Shown: positions 6,429-15,536, counted from the first letter of the stretch. The stretch is 17,307 nt of DNA from Treponema sp. (GCA_031288005.1 JAITSE010000002.1:1-17307); one strand, 5' to 3'. The notes: generated by a model not told the origin, from the letters alone. Numbers and translations are program-made.

Positions 6429-7472
6429 ATGAAAATTTTTTCCGCGCATACCGGTGAAATTACGGATGAAATCCTGGAGGCCGCTGAAGGGATCAAAGCG
6501 GGGCTGCTCGCTGCTTTTCCAACTGAAACCGTTTACGGTTTGGGGGCTGACTGTTTTAACAATGCGGCTCTGGCACGGGTGTTTGATGTAAAAGGCCGCC
6601 CCCGCTTTGATCCTCTCATTGTGCATATCGCGGATCGAGACGCTCTGGACCGCGTAGCCGACGCCTCCCTTCTGGACGGGCAGGGTCGGCGGCGCTTGGA
6701 AGTTCTCATCCGGCGATTCTGGCCGGGGCCTCTCACCCTTATCCTTCCCAAACGGGCTTCTGTCCCAGACCTTGCCACCAGCGGCCTTCCTTCCGCGGCG
6801 TTCCGCCTGCCGGCCCATCCTGCGGCGCGGAATTTGATCCGCCTTTCTACCGGTACTCTTGCCGCGCCCAGCGCAAATCCCTTCGGCTATCTTTCACCAA
6901 CCAGAGCGGAACACGTGATCAGCCAACTTGGAGGCAAAGTTGACTATATTTTGGACGGCGGCCCCTGTTCTGTCGGCGTGGAATCCACCGTCCTTGACCT
7001 ATGCTCCGGGGAACCGCGTATTCTCAGGCCCGGGGGCGTTTCCAGGGAAGAACTCGAAGCCATCATCGGCTCGGTGTCAGGTCAGACGGCTGCGGAGGGC
7101 TGCGACCGGCCTCTTTCGCCCGGGCAACTCAGGAGCCACTACGCGCCCAGGAGTCCGCTTTCGGTTCATTCAAGGGATGAAATGACAGCTCTGCCTTACG
7201 AAGCCGGGGAAGCCCGCCTTTTTTTTGACGCCCTTTCCAGGGACGCCTGGTTGGGAACTTGCAGTCCCGTAACTTGCAGTCCCCGGATTCCGAAAGGCAT
7301 GGCGCTCGTTCTGTCTGAGGCCGGAAACCTTACAGAAGCCGCGGTCCGGCTCTTTGAAGCGCTCCACGAGCTTGACAGTCCGAATGTTTCCCTTATCCGG
7401 GCGGAACTGGTACCGGACAACGGCCTGGGACGGGCAATAAATGACAGGCTTATCCGCGCCTCTTGTTTATAA
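6429..7472 (+). CDS. L-threonylcarbamoyladenylate synthase (Sua5 type)
   Basis: Makes threonylcarbamoyl-AMP from threonine, bicarbonate and ATP, the first step of tRNA t6A37 formation. The protein is 347 aa, so it is the two-domain Sua5 type rather than the short TsaC/YrdC. The YrdC domain shows FPTETVYGLG (30-39), KGRPRFDP (55-62), a FWPGPLT stretch and APSAN (146-150). The linker motif SPGQLRSHYAP (about 230-240) leads into the C-terminal Sua5 domain. A 15-bp tandem duplication (7256-7285) gives the repeated TCSPV/TCSPR in that domain. The start at ATG 6429 has only a weak upstream site, but the N-terminus fits the family. It lies 21 bases downstream of corA and 62 bases upstream of the helicase start. 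Confidence 0.93.
   Translation: MKIFSAHTGEITDEILEAAEGIKAGLLAAFPTETVYGLGADCFNNAALARVFDVKGRPRFDPLIVHIADRDALDRVADASLLDGQGRRRLEVLIRRFWPGPLTLILPKRASVPDLATSGLPSAAFRLPAHPAARNLIRLSTGTLAAPSANPFGYLSPTRAEHVISQLGGKVDYILDGGPCSVGVESTVLDLCSGEPRILRPGGVSREELEAIIGSVSGQTAAEGCDRPLSPGQLRSHYAPRSPLSVHSRDEMTALPYEAGEARLFFDALSRDAWLGTCSPVTCSPRIPKGMALVLSEAGNLTEAAVRLFEALHELDSPNVSLIRAELVPDNGLGRAINDRLIRASCL
7256..7285 (+). repeat. 15-bp imperfect tandem duplication in the Sua5 gene
   Basis: AACTTGCAGTCCCGT is followed directly by AACTTGCAGTCCCCG (13 of 15 identical). It keeps frame and adds five residues in a variable part of the C-terminal domain. Confidence 0.7.
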
Positions 7473-7534
7473 ACTGCATTAGACGGAATTTTTTCCCGCT
7501 ACAAATTATTCCGAAAATACATTATTATGTTCCC

Positions 7535-10129
7535 ATGAATTACTTGGAACTTCCGGTTTACCGGCATAAAGATATGATTCTGGACGCCTTGGCGCGCAAC
7601 CAGGCGATCATCGTTGAAAGTCCTACGGGATCGGGAAAGACAACCCAGATGCCGGTGATACTTTACGAGGCTGGATACGCCAATAACGGCGTCATCGGCG
7701 TTACTCAACCCCGGCGCATCGCCGCGATGTCGGTTAGCGAGTACATAACCCGCCAATTAGGGATTGAGACGCCTGGCATCGTGGGCTACAAAATGCGTTT
7801 CGAGGACAAGACCGGCCCGAATACCAAAATCAAAATCATGACCGATGGGATACTGCTACAGGAGATGAAACTGGACCCCTGGCTTTCAAAGTACAGTCTT
7901 TTGATAGTGGACGAGGCCCACGAGAGGAGCCTTAACATAGACTTCATCCTTGGGCTCCTCAAACGGGTCCTGGAAGCCCGGCATGATTTCAAGGTTATCA
8001 TCTCGTCGGCTACCATAAACGCCCAGGTTTTTGCGGAATACTTTGGGGAGCATCCCGGCGTCGCCCTGCCGGAGGTCCCGGTGGTAAAGATAGACGCCGT
8101 AACCTACCCCATAACCCTCGTTTACGATCCTGTAGATCCGCGTCCTTCGGGTATACACCAGGGGGCTGTTCAAATTGAAAACAAGGGCGGTCTCGGCAAA
8201 GGACGGCGGAACAGAAGCGGTTCAGGCGGGGGAGGGCAGGGCGGTCTGGCCGGGGAAGCGATTCTTGCCAAGATAGAAGGGATCGCCGGGCGCTTCATCA
8301 GTGAAAAACGGGAGGGGGACATCCTCATCTTTCTTCCCGGCGAAAAGATGATCAGAGATTGTATGGGCCGCCTGGCCGCGGGGCCTTCGGGAAAGTACCT
8401 TCACTTGGTTCCTTTATACGGCAGGCTCGGCAAGGATGAGCAAGAACGGGTCTTTGACGCTCCACCCAGGGGCAAAACCAAGGTGGTGATCGCCACCAAC
8501 ATCGCCGAAACATCGGTAACTATAGACGGGGTAACGGCGGTGATCGATTCGGGGCTGTCCAAACTCAACTACTACAACCCCCGGACCTTCACCTCAAGCC
8601 TTGTGGAAGCGCCCATTTCCAAGGCTTCGGCGAACCAGCGCAAGGGCCGGGCGGGGCGCACCAGAGAGGGGACCTGTTACCGCCTGTATTCCCGCAAGGA
8701 CTTTGAAAACCGGCCCCTTTTCACCACCGAAGATATTTTCCGTACCGACCTCTCCGAAGTGGTCCTGAGAATGGCGGATTTAGGCGTCACCGCTTTTGAG
8801 GAATTCGACTTCATCTCCCCGCCTGGGCGTGAAGGGCTCCTGGCCGCGGTTGAGACTCTCAACCTTCTGGACGCCCTGGAAGCGGACAAGAGTCTTTCCA
8901 GGATAGGCAAGATGATGACCGAATTCCCCCTCCCTCCCCGGCAATCCCGGATTATCGTGGAAGCCCTTCTACGGTATCCTCAAGTCACGGAAGAAACCAT
9001 CATTGCCGCGGCCTTCCTCTCAACCCAGAGCCCTTATGTGCTGCCTCTGGGGGAAGAAACCGACGCGCGTCAGGCTCATCACCGTTTCCGGGATCCGGAC
9101 GGGGATTTTGTTTCCTACCTTAAACTGTTCCGCGCCTATAGCGAGAATCCCCAAAAAGGCAAATTCTGCGAGAAAAATTACCTGGACGAACGGGCTATGG
9201 CGGAAATCGCCAACGTCACGGCCCAGCTTGAAGAGATAGTTTCCGACATGGGGCTGCCCCTGCTTTCCGGCGGACCGGTAGAGGATTACCTTTCCGCGGT
9301 GGCCACGGGGCTCATTCAGTTTGTCTGCGTGCGGGAGGGGCGGGAGATGTACCGGAGTCTTACGGCGGACCGCATTCTCATCCACCCAGGCTCGATGATG
9401 TTCAGGATGGACCCAAAATATATCGTGGCGGGAGAAATCATCAGGACCACCCGGATGTACGCCATGTCCGTGTCTCCTCTGTCAAGCAGGGTTTTGGAAA
9501 ACCTCAAAGGTGGTATCTTTGAGGCGCCCGGCGGCAAACAGGGCGGGGCGCAAACGGGAAAAGCAGAACGCCTGCGGACTTTTTCAAACACCGTCGGCAT
9601 AGGGGACGAAGCCTTTGAAATCAAAATCATCAAAGGCAGAAAGGTCGCGGTTCTCCCATGGGAACGCCTTTCCAAGGTAAAGGACAGCATCGGGGACCCT
9701 TCAGTTTATAAGGGCCTCAGGGGAACCATAATTCTGGAAGACAAATACACCATCCTTGAAGAAGAAAAGCTGTCCCTCATCCTGACGCTGCTTCCTTCCC
9801 TGGAAATAGACGGCGCCTTAAGCCGGGCCTGGCCCAGGGAAAAGAGTTTCAATTTCCGGGAGAACCCCGGCCCCCTGCTTGCCGCTCTGCCCCTCCTTGT
9901 TACCCCGGCGCTTTGGAAGGCCGGAAAAAAAGAACTGGGTTTTATCTGTCTTTTTACCGACGGCGCCGGGAATTACAGGTTCAAGTGTTCCCGGGGCTTC
10001 CACACCGGCCTTAACGAGAGCCTTTCCACTTTGGAAACCATGATAGACGAACTTGGAAGCGATGCTGATATGGACAGTAAGGATATAATAAACCAAACTT
10101 ATCGCAAACTCTCGGATTACCTAGCTTAA
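7535..10129 (+). CDS. hrpA: DEAH-box ATP-dependent RNA helicase, HrpA-like
   Basis: Superfamily 2 DEAH/RHA helicase, 864 aa from ATG 7535, unwinding RNA with NTP hydrolysis. Visible motifs: Walker A SPTGSGKTTQ (about 29-38), Ia TQPRR (57-61), DEAH (126-129), SAT (158-160), TNIAETSVTIDG (321-332) and QRKGRAGR (368-375). Winged-helix/HA2 and OB-fold regions follow. The HA2 part (PPRQSRIIVEA, then HHRFRDPDGDFVSYLKLF) is closer to HrpA than HrpB, but the long C-terminal extension of proteobacterial HrpA is absent. A Gly/Arg-rich low-complexity insert occupies about 217-240 between the two RecA lobes. An upstream TTG at 7463, overlapping the Sua5 gene, would add 24 untypical residues and is not favoured. 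No clear ribosome site precedes 7535. It ends 31 bases from the convergent hemW. Confidence 0.9.
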   Translation: MNYLELPVYRHKDMILDALARNQAIIVESPTGSGKTTQMPVILYEAGYANNGVIGVTQPRRIAAMSVSEYITRQLGIETPGIVGYKMRFEDKTGPNTKIKIMTDGILLQEMKLDPWLSKYSLLIVDEAHERSLNIDFILGLLKRVLEARHDFKVIISSATINAQVFAEYFGEHPGVALPEVPVVKIDAVTYPITLVYDPVDPRPSGIHQGAVQIENKGGLGKGRRNRSGSGGGGQGGLAGEAILAKIEGIAGRFISEKREGDILIFLPGEKMIRDCMGRLAAGPSGKYLHLVPLYGRLGKDEQERVFDAPPRGKTKVVIATNIAETSVTIDGVTAVIDSGLSKLNYYNPRTFTSSLVEAPISKASANQRKGRAGRTREGTCYRLYSRKDFENRPLFTTEDIFRTDLSEVVLRMADLGVTAFEEFDFISPPGREGLLAAVETLNLLDALEADKSLSRIGKMMTEFPLPPRQSRIIVEALLRYPQVTEETIIAAAFLSTQSPYVLPLGEETDARQAHHRFRDPDGDFVSYLKLFRAYSENPQKGKFCEKNYLDERAMAEIANVTAQLEEIVSDMGLPLLSGGPVEDYLSAVATGLIQFVCVREGREMYRSLTADRILIHPGSMMFRMDPKYIVAGEIIRTTRMYAMSVSPLSSRVLENLKGGIFEAPGGKQGGAQTGKAERLRTFSNTVGIGDEAFEIKIIKGRKVAVLPWERLSKVKDSIGDPSVYKGLRGTIILEDKYTILEEEKLSLILTLLPSLEIDGALSRAWPREKSFNFRENPGPLLAALPLLVTPALWKAGKKELGFICLFTDGAGNYRFKCSRGFHTGLNESLSTLETMIDELGSDADMDSKDIINQTYRKLSDYLA

Positions 10130-10160
10130 AAATCTTTGCTTTTCGCCGCGGCGGACTGGC

Positions 10161-11306
10161 TCATCCCAGTTCCGCAAAGGCTTCGAGGAGGAAAAAGTTA
10201 AGCAGTGGCAGTCCCTCACGAGTCAGGGCTGTCTTTTCCGTCTCAAAAAGGCCCCGCTTCCTCCAACGGGCGGCGGTCTCAGGGATAAAGGCTTCTGGCC
10301 CCTTTCCGAAGCGGGCAGTAAAAAGTTCAATATCTGGTCCGTCTAGATACCTGAAGCCCATTAGGAAACTTTCTTTGATGAGAATGGATTTCTCTAAAAA
10401 TTCCGCGCTTTCACGGTCCCCTCTTAAGTCCCGGCGTGTTAGATAGGCGTCAATATCCGCTTTTACTGTATACCGCCATCCCGTACCGCCGGCTCCATCC
10501 ATGATGGTCCCCGAAGCGGAGGGTCCCTCGCCCAGCCAGTTCTCCATGCGCCAGTAACGAATATTATGCAGCGCCCGTTTTCCCTGATGAGCGAAGCTTG
10601 AAACCTCATATTGAGTGTAACCCGCTCCTTCCAGGATGTCTCTTCCAAGAAGCCAGAGACGGTCCGCCTCATCATCGGGAGGACTGCCGGGCAGCCTGGG
10701 ATCCGCTGTCAGAGCGTAAAGAGACACATGGGCGGGATTAAAGGTGAGGAGGCTTTTAATATCTTCAAGGAGTATCTTTTCGCTCTGGCCAGGAAGACCC
10801 GATATGAGATCCGCGGAAAAAGCGCCTTGGAACAGCGAAGAAACCAGGGAGAGCCGCTCCTTGAGGAATTTTTCCTCCCCAACTCGGCGGACCATGCGCC
10901 GGGATACCTCGTGGAAAGTCTGCACTCCCAGGCTTACGCGGCTTACCCCTCCTTCCAGGCAGGCAATGAGGAAGGCTTCATCGGCGGATTCAGGGTTGGC
11001 CTCTATTGTAACTTCCCCAGGCCAGGCGGGGAGAATGGCCTTGAGGCCATCAAGAAGGTTTCTTATCCGGGCCGCGCCAAGAATAGAAGGAGTGCCTCCC
11101 CCCAAGTACATTGTTGGGACCAAATTTACGCCGAAACGGGCCAACCTTTCTCTCACATCCCTAAGGAGTGTTGTGGTAAATACATCCAATCTAGGGTCTT
11201 CGGGAAGGACTGGGACCGAATAGAAGTCGCAGTAATCGCAGACCCCGGCGCAGAAAGGAATGTGCAGGTAGAGGGAGGCTTCCATCAAATTGTCATACGG
11301 CGGCAT
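10161..11306 (-). CDS. hemW: HemW, radical-SAM haem chaperone (coproporphyrinogen-oxidase-like)
   Basis: A protein of 381 aa of the HemN/HemW radical-SAM family. The 4Fe-4S motif is CxxxCxxC (C19, C23, C26), followed by the SAM-binding GGGTPS (69-74) and EANPES. HNIRYW (247-252) is the HNxxYW sequence typical of HemW. Residues specific to oxygen-independent coproporphyrinogen oxidase HemN are not expected at this length, so a haem-trafficking chaperone is favoured over a biosynthetic enzyme. Two Met starts are possible: ATG 11306, or ATG 11285, which starts directly at MEASLYLHIPFC. Neither has a clear ribosome site. It is the last gene of the ctp-rsmE-glycosyltransferase-hemW operon, 26 bases after the previous stop, and faces the helicase gene tail to tail. 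Confidence 0.92.
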   Translation of the reverse strand: MPPYDNLMEASLYLHIPFCAGVCDYCDFYSVPVLPEDPRLDVFTTTLLRDVRERLARFGVNLVPTMYLGGGTPSILGAARIRNLLDGLKAILPAWPGEVTIEANPESADEAFLIACLEGGVSRVSLGVQTFHEVSRRMVRRVGEEKFLKERLSLVSSLFQGAFSADLISGLPGQSEKILLEDIKSLLTFNPAHVSLYALTADPRLPGSPPDDEADRLWLLGRDILEGAGYTQYEVSSFAHQGKRALHNIRYWRMENWLGEGPSASGTIMDGAGGTGWRYTVKADIDAYLTRRDLRGDRESAEFLEKSILIKESFLMGFRYLDGPDIELFTARFGKGPEAFIPETAARWRKRGLFETEKTALTREGLPLLNFFLLEAFAELG

Positions 11307-11332
11307 TTTTTATTCAGGAGGACGGGGTTTCG

Positions 11333-12091
11333 TCATTTCTTTTTGTTTGACACCTTGTAGACCAGAAGAAGAAAAGCATAGCGTAAATAGTGGAAAAATC
11401 TAAAGATTCTGATGGGGTTGCGGAAGCAAAAACCTATCCATTCAAGGCCGCTCTCAAAGACACGCCGGGAGGGACGCTTTTTTCTTTCGGCAAAAACATC
11501 GTAGAGATCGCTGCACCAGAGGCGCAGCCCCTTGCTAAGGTGGACGCTGTTACGGGCTATCCATTTTTCTTCTCCTTTTACTCCTTTACCCACAAGGAGA
11601 AGGGAAGGGGAGGCCTTACGTATGGCCTGGAGGAGGCCGGTTTCTTCCTGACGTCTGAAACCGCCGGGAAAGCGGCCTACAACGCGGAGATGCGGAAAGG
11701 TCTGGCGTATGTTTTTTTCGGTTTTTTTGAGAATTTTTCGGCCGCCGCCTAAAAGATAAACGGAAAATTCCCGGTTTTCCAGAATGCTTAGTAGGCTGAT
11801 CACGAAGTCGAAGGGCATATAGCGGACAGGGATTTTTCCTGTCAGGAACTTCGCGCCCCGGATGAGGCTTTTAGAAATTGGGATGACCAAGGAAGCGCCG
11901 GTAACAAAGGAACGGTATTCCCCGCTCCGTTTTGCTTTGAGGAGATCCCACAGGGAAAGAAGGACGATATTTGCGCCTTCCCCTCTGCTTAATATTTCCA
12001 TGACTATTTCGGGCAAGTTTTCCCTAGATACAATATCCAATGGTACTTTAAGCAGACTGATTCGTTCTGTTACCGGTTTGTCGGCATCCAC
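11333..12091 (-). CDS. WecG/TagA/CpsF-like glycosyltransferase, eroded active site
   Basis: A protein of 252 aa with the overall layout of the GT26 family, which adds N-acetylmannosamine-type sugars to lipid-linked precursors at the membrane. Supporting parts: a VYLLGGGRKI segment (111-120) like the family's FLGG glycine loop, a LLVGKGVKGEEKWIARN stretch (165-181) that corresponds to the usual VGxGxPxQExWI, and a C-terminal FESGLEWIGFCFRNPIRIFR with a basic hydrophobic tail. The usual ADG with its catalytic Asp is replaced by IPISK (70-74). The usual T-x-N near residue 45 is LSL, and Q of PxQE is E. It may be catalytically altered or inactive. GTG start at 12091 with GGAG at 12103-12100, 8 bases away. 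It overlaps rsmE by 22 bases, suggesting coupled translation. Confidence 0.8.
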   Translation of the reverse strand: MDADKPVTERISLLKVPLDIVSRENLPEIVMEILSRGEGANIVLLSLWDLLKAKRSGEYRSFVTGASLVIPISKSLIRGAKFLTGKIPVRYMPFDFVISLLSILENREFSVYLLGGGRKILKKTEKNIRQTFPHLRVVGRFPGGFRRQEETGLLQAIRKASPSLLLVGKGVKGEEKWIARNSVHLSKGLRLWCSDLYDVFAERKKRPSRRVFESGLEWIGFCFRNPIRIFRFFHYLRYAFLLLVYKVSNKKK

Positions 12092-12843
12092 AAAGGTCTC
12101 TCCAAAAGTATGATGCGTACCGCCGCCTGCGCGTAGAGAGCGGCGGTTTCAACCCGCAGGATCGCGCTCCCCATAGTTAGGGATTTGAACCCTGCCGCTA
12201 TGCACCGGGAGATCTCCTCTGGAGAGAAGCCTCCCTCGGGGCCGATGGCAAGAACCGTTAAATCGGGGCTTCCACTAAGATACCTATGAAATGAACCCTG
12301 TTCAAGAGGGCTATGATGAAGTAATACCCCCGCCGGACGTTTATGCCGGCTCCGTAGTTCTTCCCAGTGTTGAAGTGCAGCCTCAAGCGGCGCCGGAGCG
12401 CTTACTGCGGTGTCTATATTCGATCCGCTCTGTTGGCGGGCTTCTCGGATGATGCGCCGCCACCGTTCAAGGCGGGTCTCCCAATCTCTAGGTTTAGGTA
12501 CGGAACGGGCGGATATGAAGGGGACAACTTCGGCGGCGCCTCCTTCGGCGGCCTGGCGTATTATAAGGTCCATCTTGACGCCTTTTGGCAAGGCTTGGAA
12601 CAGGATCAACGGCGGCAGGACGGGCTGGGCGCTTAGCTCAGCAGTCATAGGAAGGCATTCTCCCGTCAGACAGTTTTTAGTTATGGAAATGACTTTTATC
12701 CGGGCGGATTTTCCGGCGATGAGGGCCGTAAAAACAAGACCGGGCCTAAAGCGCCGCACCCTGGCCAGGTAGTGAAAATCTTTGCCGGTTATGCGTATAA
12801 ACCCGCCTTCATCAGACGCTTCGGAAAGAATGAACTGCTTCAT
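12070..12843 (-). CDS. rsmE: 16S rRNA (uracil1498-N3)-methyltransferase RsmE
   Basis: SAM-dependent SPOUT-fold enzyme that methylates U1498 of 16S rRNA, 257 aa, full length. An N-terminal PUA-like domain begins MKQFILSEA and includes FHYLARVRR (23-31). The catalytic knot domain has KGVKMDLIIRQAAEGG (87-102), AIGPEGGFSPEE (199-210) and the SAM-binding LRVETA (229-234). The usual EAxEQSxR is here EARQQSGS (134-141), within family variation. It starts 15 bases after the ctp stop. Its 3' end overlaps the glycosyltransferase start, so it belongs to the same transcript. Confidence 0.94.
   Translation of the reverse strand: MKQFILSEASDEGGFIRITGKDFHYLARVRRFRPGLVFTALIAGKSARIKVISITKNCLTGECLPMTAELSAQPVLPPLILFQALPKGVKMDLIIRQAAEGGAAEVVPFISARSVPKPRDWETRLERWRRIIREARQQSGSNIDTAVSAPAPLEAALQHWEELRSRHKRPAGVLLHHSPLEQGSFHRYLSGSPDLTVLAIGPEGGFSPEEISRCIAAGFKSLTMGSAILRVETAALYAQAAVRIILLERPLWMPTNR
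12100..12103 (-). promoter_or_regulatory. Ribosome binding site inside the 3' end of rsmE
   Basis: GGAG on the minus strand, 8 bases before the GTG at 12091. It decides this non-ATG start; the next in-frame Met (residue 31) would remove a conserved strand. Confidence 0.55.
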
Positions 12844-12858
12844 ACCGGCAGACGCTGA

Positions 12859-14352
12859 TCAGGATACCAGGGCATCCTCTTCTTGTTCTTCCGCTTCTTT
12901 TTGAAGAAGTTTGAGAGTTTTGGCGGCCCTCATGAGAGCGCTATATGACCCACCTTTGAGAATTTTTATGGCTTCTTGAAGCTGTACGTCATATTCCAGA
13001 TCGTAAACCGGAACAATCACCGTGCGGTTTTGTTCGTCTCTGACCAGACGGCGGAGCAGGCTTATCTCAATAGGATAGGCCGCATGGAGTTCCAGGATAA
13101 AAGCGTCTACGTCGGAGGCCGAGGCTCCGGGGTTTTCTTCCACAAAAGCGGGAATTTTATTCGCCGCTATCAGAGCGGAAAGGTACTTTGTATCATCTTC
13201 GGTAAATTCGGGAAAGGCTACTTCCATATCAGGCGGTATGCCGATTTTATCGATATTCGCATCGCTGGGTGTATAGTAACGGGCGGTGGTTAGTTTTACT
13301 CCCGCTTTGTCCAGAGGGTATATCTGCTGGACCGATCCCTTGCCGAAAGATTTTTCCCCCACAAGGTAGGCCCGCCCCCTATCCTTTAGAGCTCCGGCCA
13401 CAATCTCCGACGCTGAGGCGGAGCCCCGGTTGATAAGGACCACTATAGGGATGTCCACCGGGACCAAAGAGGGTTTTTGCGCGGTAAATATTTTATTTTC
13501 GGAAGGTATGCGGGATTTGATAGAGACAATCACCCCGTCTTCCAGAAAGAGATTCCCTATGCCGACCGCAGACTGGAACAGCCCTCCGTAATTATTCCGT
13601 AAATCAAGGACAAGGCTCTTGTAACCATGGTTCTGGAAGTTCATTAAAGCATCCCGGGTCCTGTCAAGGGTCATGGCGTTGAAAGTGATGAGTTTCAGAT
13701 ACCCTGTATCTTCAATCATGGCGTGTTTTACCGATGGAATTTCGATGACTTCCCTTACAAGGGTAACGGGGAATTCCAGTGTCTTTCCCCGGCGTACGAG
13801 GAGTTTGATTTCCACTCCCGGCGGTCCTTTGAGGCGGGCCAATACATCATCCATAGTTAATACGTCGGTGGATTCTCCGTTGATTTCTTTGATGAGATCC
13901 CCTGGTTTGAGGCCCGCCCGCCATCCGGGAGTATCTTCTATGGGGGAGGCGACTTCCACATAAGGCGGTTTACCGCCCGGTTTTTCGCCCGATGGCTTTG
14001 AGATATAGAGACCCACGCCACCATAAGTTCCCTGGATAACATTCTCGCTCAGGTCGGCCATTTCCGATTCCTGGAGAAACACCGAATATGGGTCGCCAAG
14101 AGTTTCAAACATACCTTTTAAGGCCCCTTCATAAATGGCTTTTGGCTCTACTTCTTCAACATAGTGGCTTTGAATAAACTCAAATACGCTCTGGAGGAAG
14201 TTTATATACCGCCGGGGTTCCTGTGTTTTGCTCTGGGCTTCCGCCCGGGGAACCGAAGCTATAATAAATATGCCGCAGAGGATAAACGTAGGGACTATCC
14301 AGAGAAATGGAGGGGAAAATTTCCCTCCGGCAAGATTAGCTCTTGGTTTCAT
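12859..14352 (-). CDS. S41-family C-terminal processing peptidase (Ctp)
   Basis: Periplasmic or membrane-anchored tail-processing protease, 497 aa from ATG 14352. Residues 15-33 are a hydrophobic signal or anchor (FLWIVPTFILCGIFIIASVP). The LGDPYSVFL motif (85-93) precedes a PDZ domain (about 105-200, with GGVGLYI and AGLKPGDLI). The S41 catalytic core has the Ser motif GSASASE (310-316) and Lys in SFGKGSVQ (Lys338), followed by TTARYYTPS. The C-terminal helical tail is Glu-rich. An upstream TTG at 14391 would add 13 residues but lies within the putative promoter, so ATG 14352 is preferred. It is the first gene of a four-gene operon with rsmE 15 bases downstream. Confidence 0.93.
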   Translation of the reverse strand: MKPRANLAGGKFSPPFLWIVPTFILCGIFIIASVPRAEAQSKTQEPRRYINFLQSVFEFIQSHYVEEVEPKAIYEGALKGMFETLGDPYSVFLQESEMADLSENVIQGTYGGVGLYISKPSGEKPGGKPPYVEVASPIEDTPGWRAGLKPGDLIKEINGESTDVLTMDDVLARLKGPPGVEIKLLVRRGKTLEFPVTLVREVIEIPSVKHAMIEDTGYLKLITFNAMTLDRTRDALMNFQNHGYKSLVLDLRNNYGGLFQSAVGIGNLFLEDGVIVSIKSRIPSENKIFTAQKPSLVPVDIPIVVLINRGSASASEIVAGALKDRGRAYLVGEKSFGKGSVQQIYPLDKAGVKLTTARYYTPSDANIDKIGIPPDMEVAFPEFTEDDTKYLSALIAANKIPAFVEENPGASASDVDAFILELHAAYPIEISLLRRLVRDEQNRTVIVPVYDLEYDVQLQEAIKILKGGSYSALMRAAKTLKLLQKEAEEQEEDALVS

Positions 14353-14358
14353 TATGTT

Positions 14359-14391
14359 ATTATAATGGGGAAATCCGGGGGGGTTTGTCAA
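14359..14391 (-). promoter_or_regulatory. Putative sigma70-type promoter of the ctp operon
   Basis: On the minus strand, TTGACA (14391-14386) and TATAAT (14364-14359) both match consensus but are 21 bases apart, which is long. CATTAT (14367-14362) would give an 18-base spacer. With TATAAT as -10, transcription would start at or next to the ATG at 14352, which implies a leaderless or nearly leaderless mRNA. Confidence 0.4.
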
Positions 14392-14496
14392 TAATCCCTA
14401 GTTTAATATGTTTTTGTTCCTGCAATGTGTAGTTCGATTCACTAAAAATATTTGCCAGTTGATCAATAATAGTGATTACAAATATTATGATGCCGC

Positions 14497-15495
14497 TTAC
14501 CATTTTCTCCGCCCCTGATCCTCTATTATTTCCCGCAGCTCCCGGTAATTCCGTCTTTCTTCTTCAGTGGGCGCATAATCAAAGGCTGGCGGGACGCCGC
14601 CGCCGGAATCCGGCCCGGTTAAACGCAGGCTTCGGTTTTCAGAGACGCCGCTTTTTGCGGAGAAAAGCGGCGTCCATTCTATACGTTTGGTGTTCGCGCC
14701 TCTGGGAATCACGAATGAGAGCGGGGCGTTCTTAAAAGAAGCCGTCTTGGTTCCTGTGAAGCTCATCGGGCTGCTCCATACGTCCGTATCCTTGTTAATA
14801 TAATATACATCTCCGGCAATCGTTCTTCCGGAGGATGACATATCAAAAACAGCAGCGAGATTGTATATATCGCCGCTAGTATCGAGAAAAAAATACATCG
14901 GGGCGTCAGCGCTGTCAGAATCATACTTTTCTGCTATAATATTTGATTCGGTAGTAAATGCGACCCATTGGATGGTCTCAGATGGAAAGTTACTCAGATA
15001 GGTAAAATTGTAAACTTTAAACCCCTGCCCCAAGGTCCATTCCCCCAGCATAGCCTTTGCCTTTTTATAATCATCCGTATTGGGGTTAGGGATGCTGAAA
15101 GTTCTTATCGTTTCCGCCTCCGCCTTGCCGTCTGTTGCCGAAACGCTTAGAAAATAACCGCCGTCGCTGGGGAGGTAAAAGCCTATAAGACCCAGGCTGT
15201 CCTCATAAGGATATAAAAAGCCGTTGATATTCCAGTAATATGACAGACTATCCCCGTCGGCGTCGCTGCCTATGGCGTTTAATATAAAAAATCCGCCCGG
15301 TTTTAATTCTCCTTGTTCAACGGACAGTATGATTACAGGCGGATGATTTACCGGGGTCTCCTCCTTGTTATTCTCTGCGGGCGTCTCTCCTGACAGTTTG
15401 CCGCCGTCTGTAGTTTCATTGGGGCATCCAGCCAAACAAAGTCCGAATACCAGGGCCAAGGCCGGCATTCCCAAAACAATACTATTCTCTTTCAT
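14497..15495 (-). CDS. Lipoprotein with PKD/Ig-like domain, function unknown
   Basis: A protein of 332 aa. The signal peptide ends in the lipobox LAGC (Cys24), followed by a Thr/Glu/Asn-rich linker. Residues about 52-130 look like one PKD- or Ig-like beta domain: HPPVI, then DADGDSLSYYWNING, then YFLSVSATDGKAEAE. The remaining 200 residues, including MLGEWTLGQG, are not recognised. They carry several WTL/FTGT-type beta strands reminiscent of lipocalin-like lipoprotein domains, but this is only an impression. A clear ribosome site (AAGGAAGG, about 15502-15509) lies 6-7 bases before ATG 15495. It is preceded by a terminator and a structured spacer, so it probably has its own promoter. Likely surface- or periplasm-anchored. 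Confidence 0.82.
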   Translation of the reverse strand: MKENSIVLGMPALALVFGLCLAGCPNETTDGGKLSGETPAENNKEETPVNHPPVIILSVEQGELKPGGFFILNAIGSDADGDSLSYYWNINGFLYPYEDSLGLIGFYLPSDGGYFLSVSATDGKAEAETIRTFSIPNPNTDDYKKAKAMLGEWTLGQGFKVYNFTYLSNFPSETIQWVAFTTESNIIAEKYDSDSADAPMYFFLDTSGDIYNLAAVFDMSSSGRTIAGDVYYINKDTDVWSSPMSFTGTKTASFKNAPLSFVIPRGANTKRIEWTPLFSAKSGVSENRSLRLTGPDSGGGVPPAFDYAPTEEERRNYRELREIIEDQGRRKW

Positions 15496-15536
15496 TCTAA
15501 ACCTTCCTTTGCGGTTTTATGCGCCGCAGAGCCTCC

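Noticed and set aside
8166..8260. Palindromic repeat inserted in the helicase gene
   Set aside because: The Gly/Arg-rich insert has a short direct similarity (GGGCGGTCT twice) but no inverted-repeat structure. It looks like ordinary low-complexity linker growth.
10130..10160. Bidirectional terminator between the helicase and hemW
   Set aside because: Only a short GC palindrome (GCCGCGGC) with weak T stretches; not enough to call.
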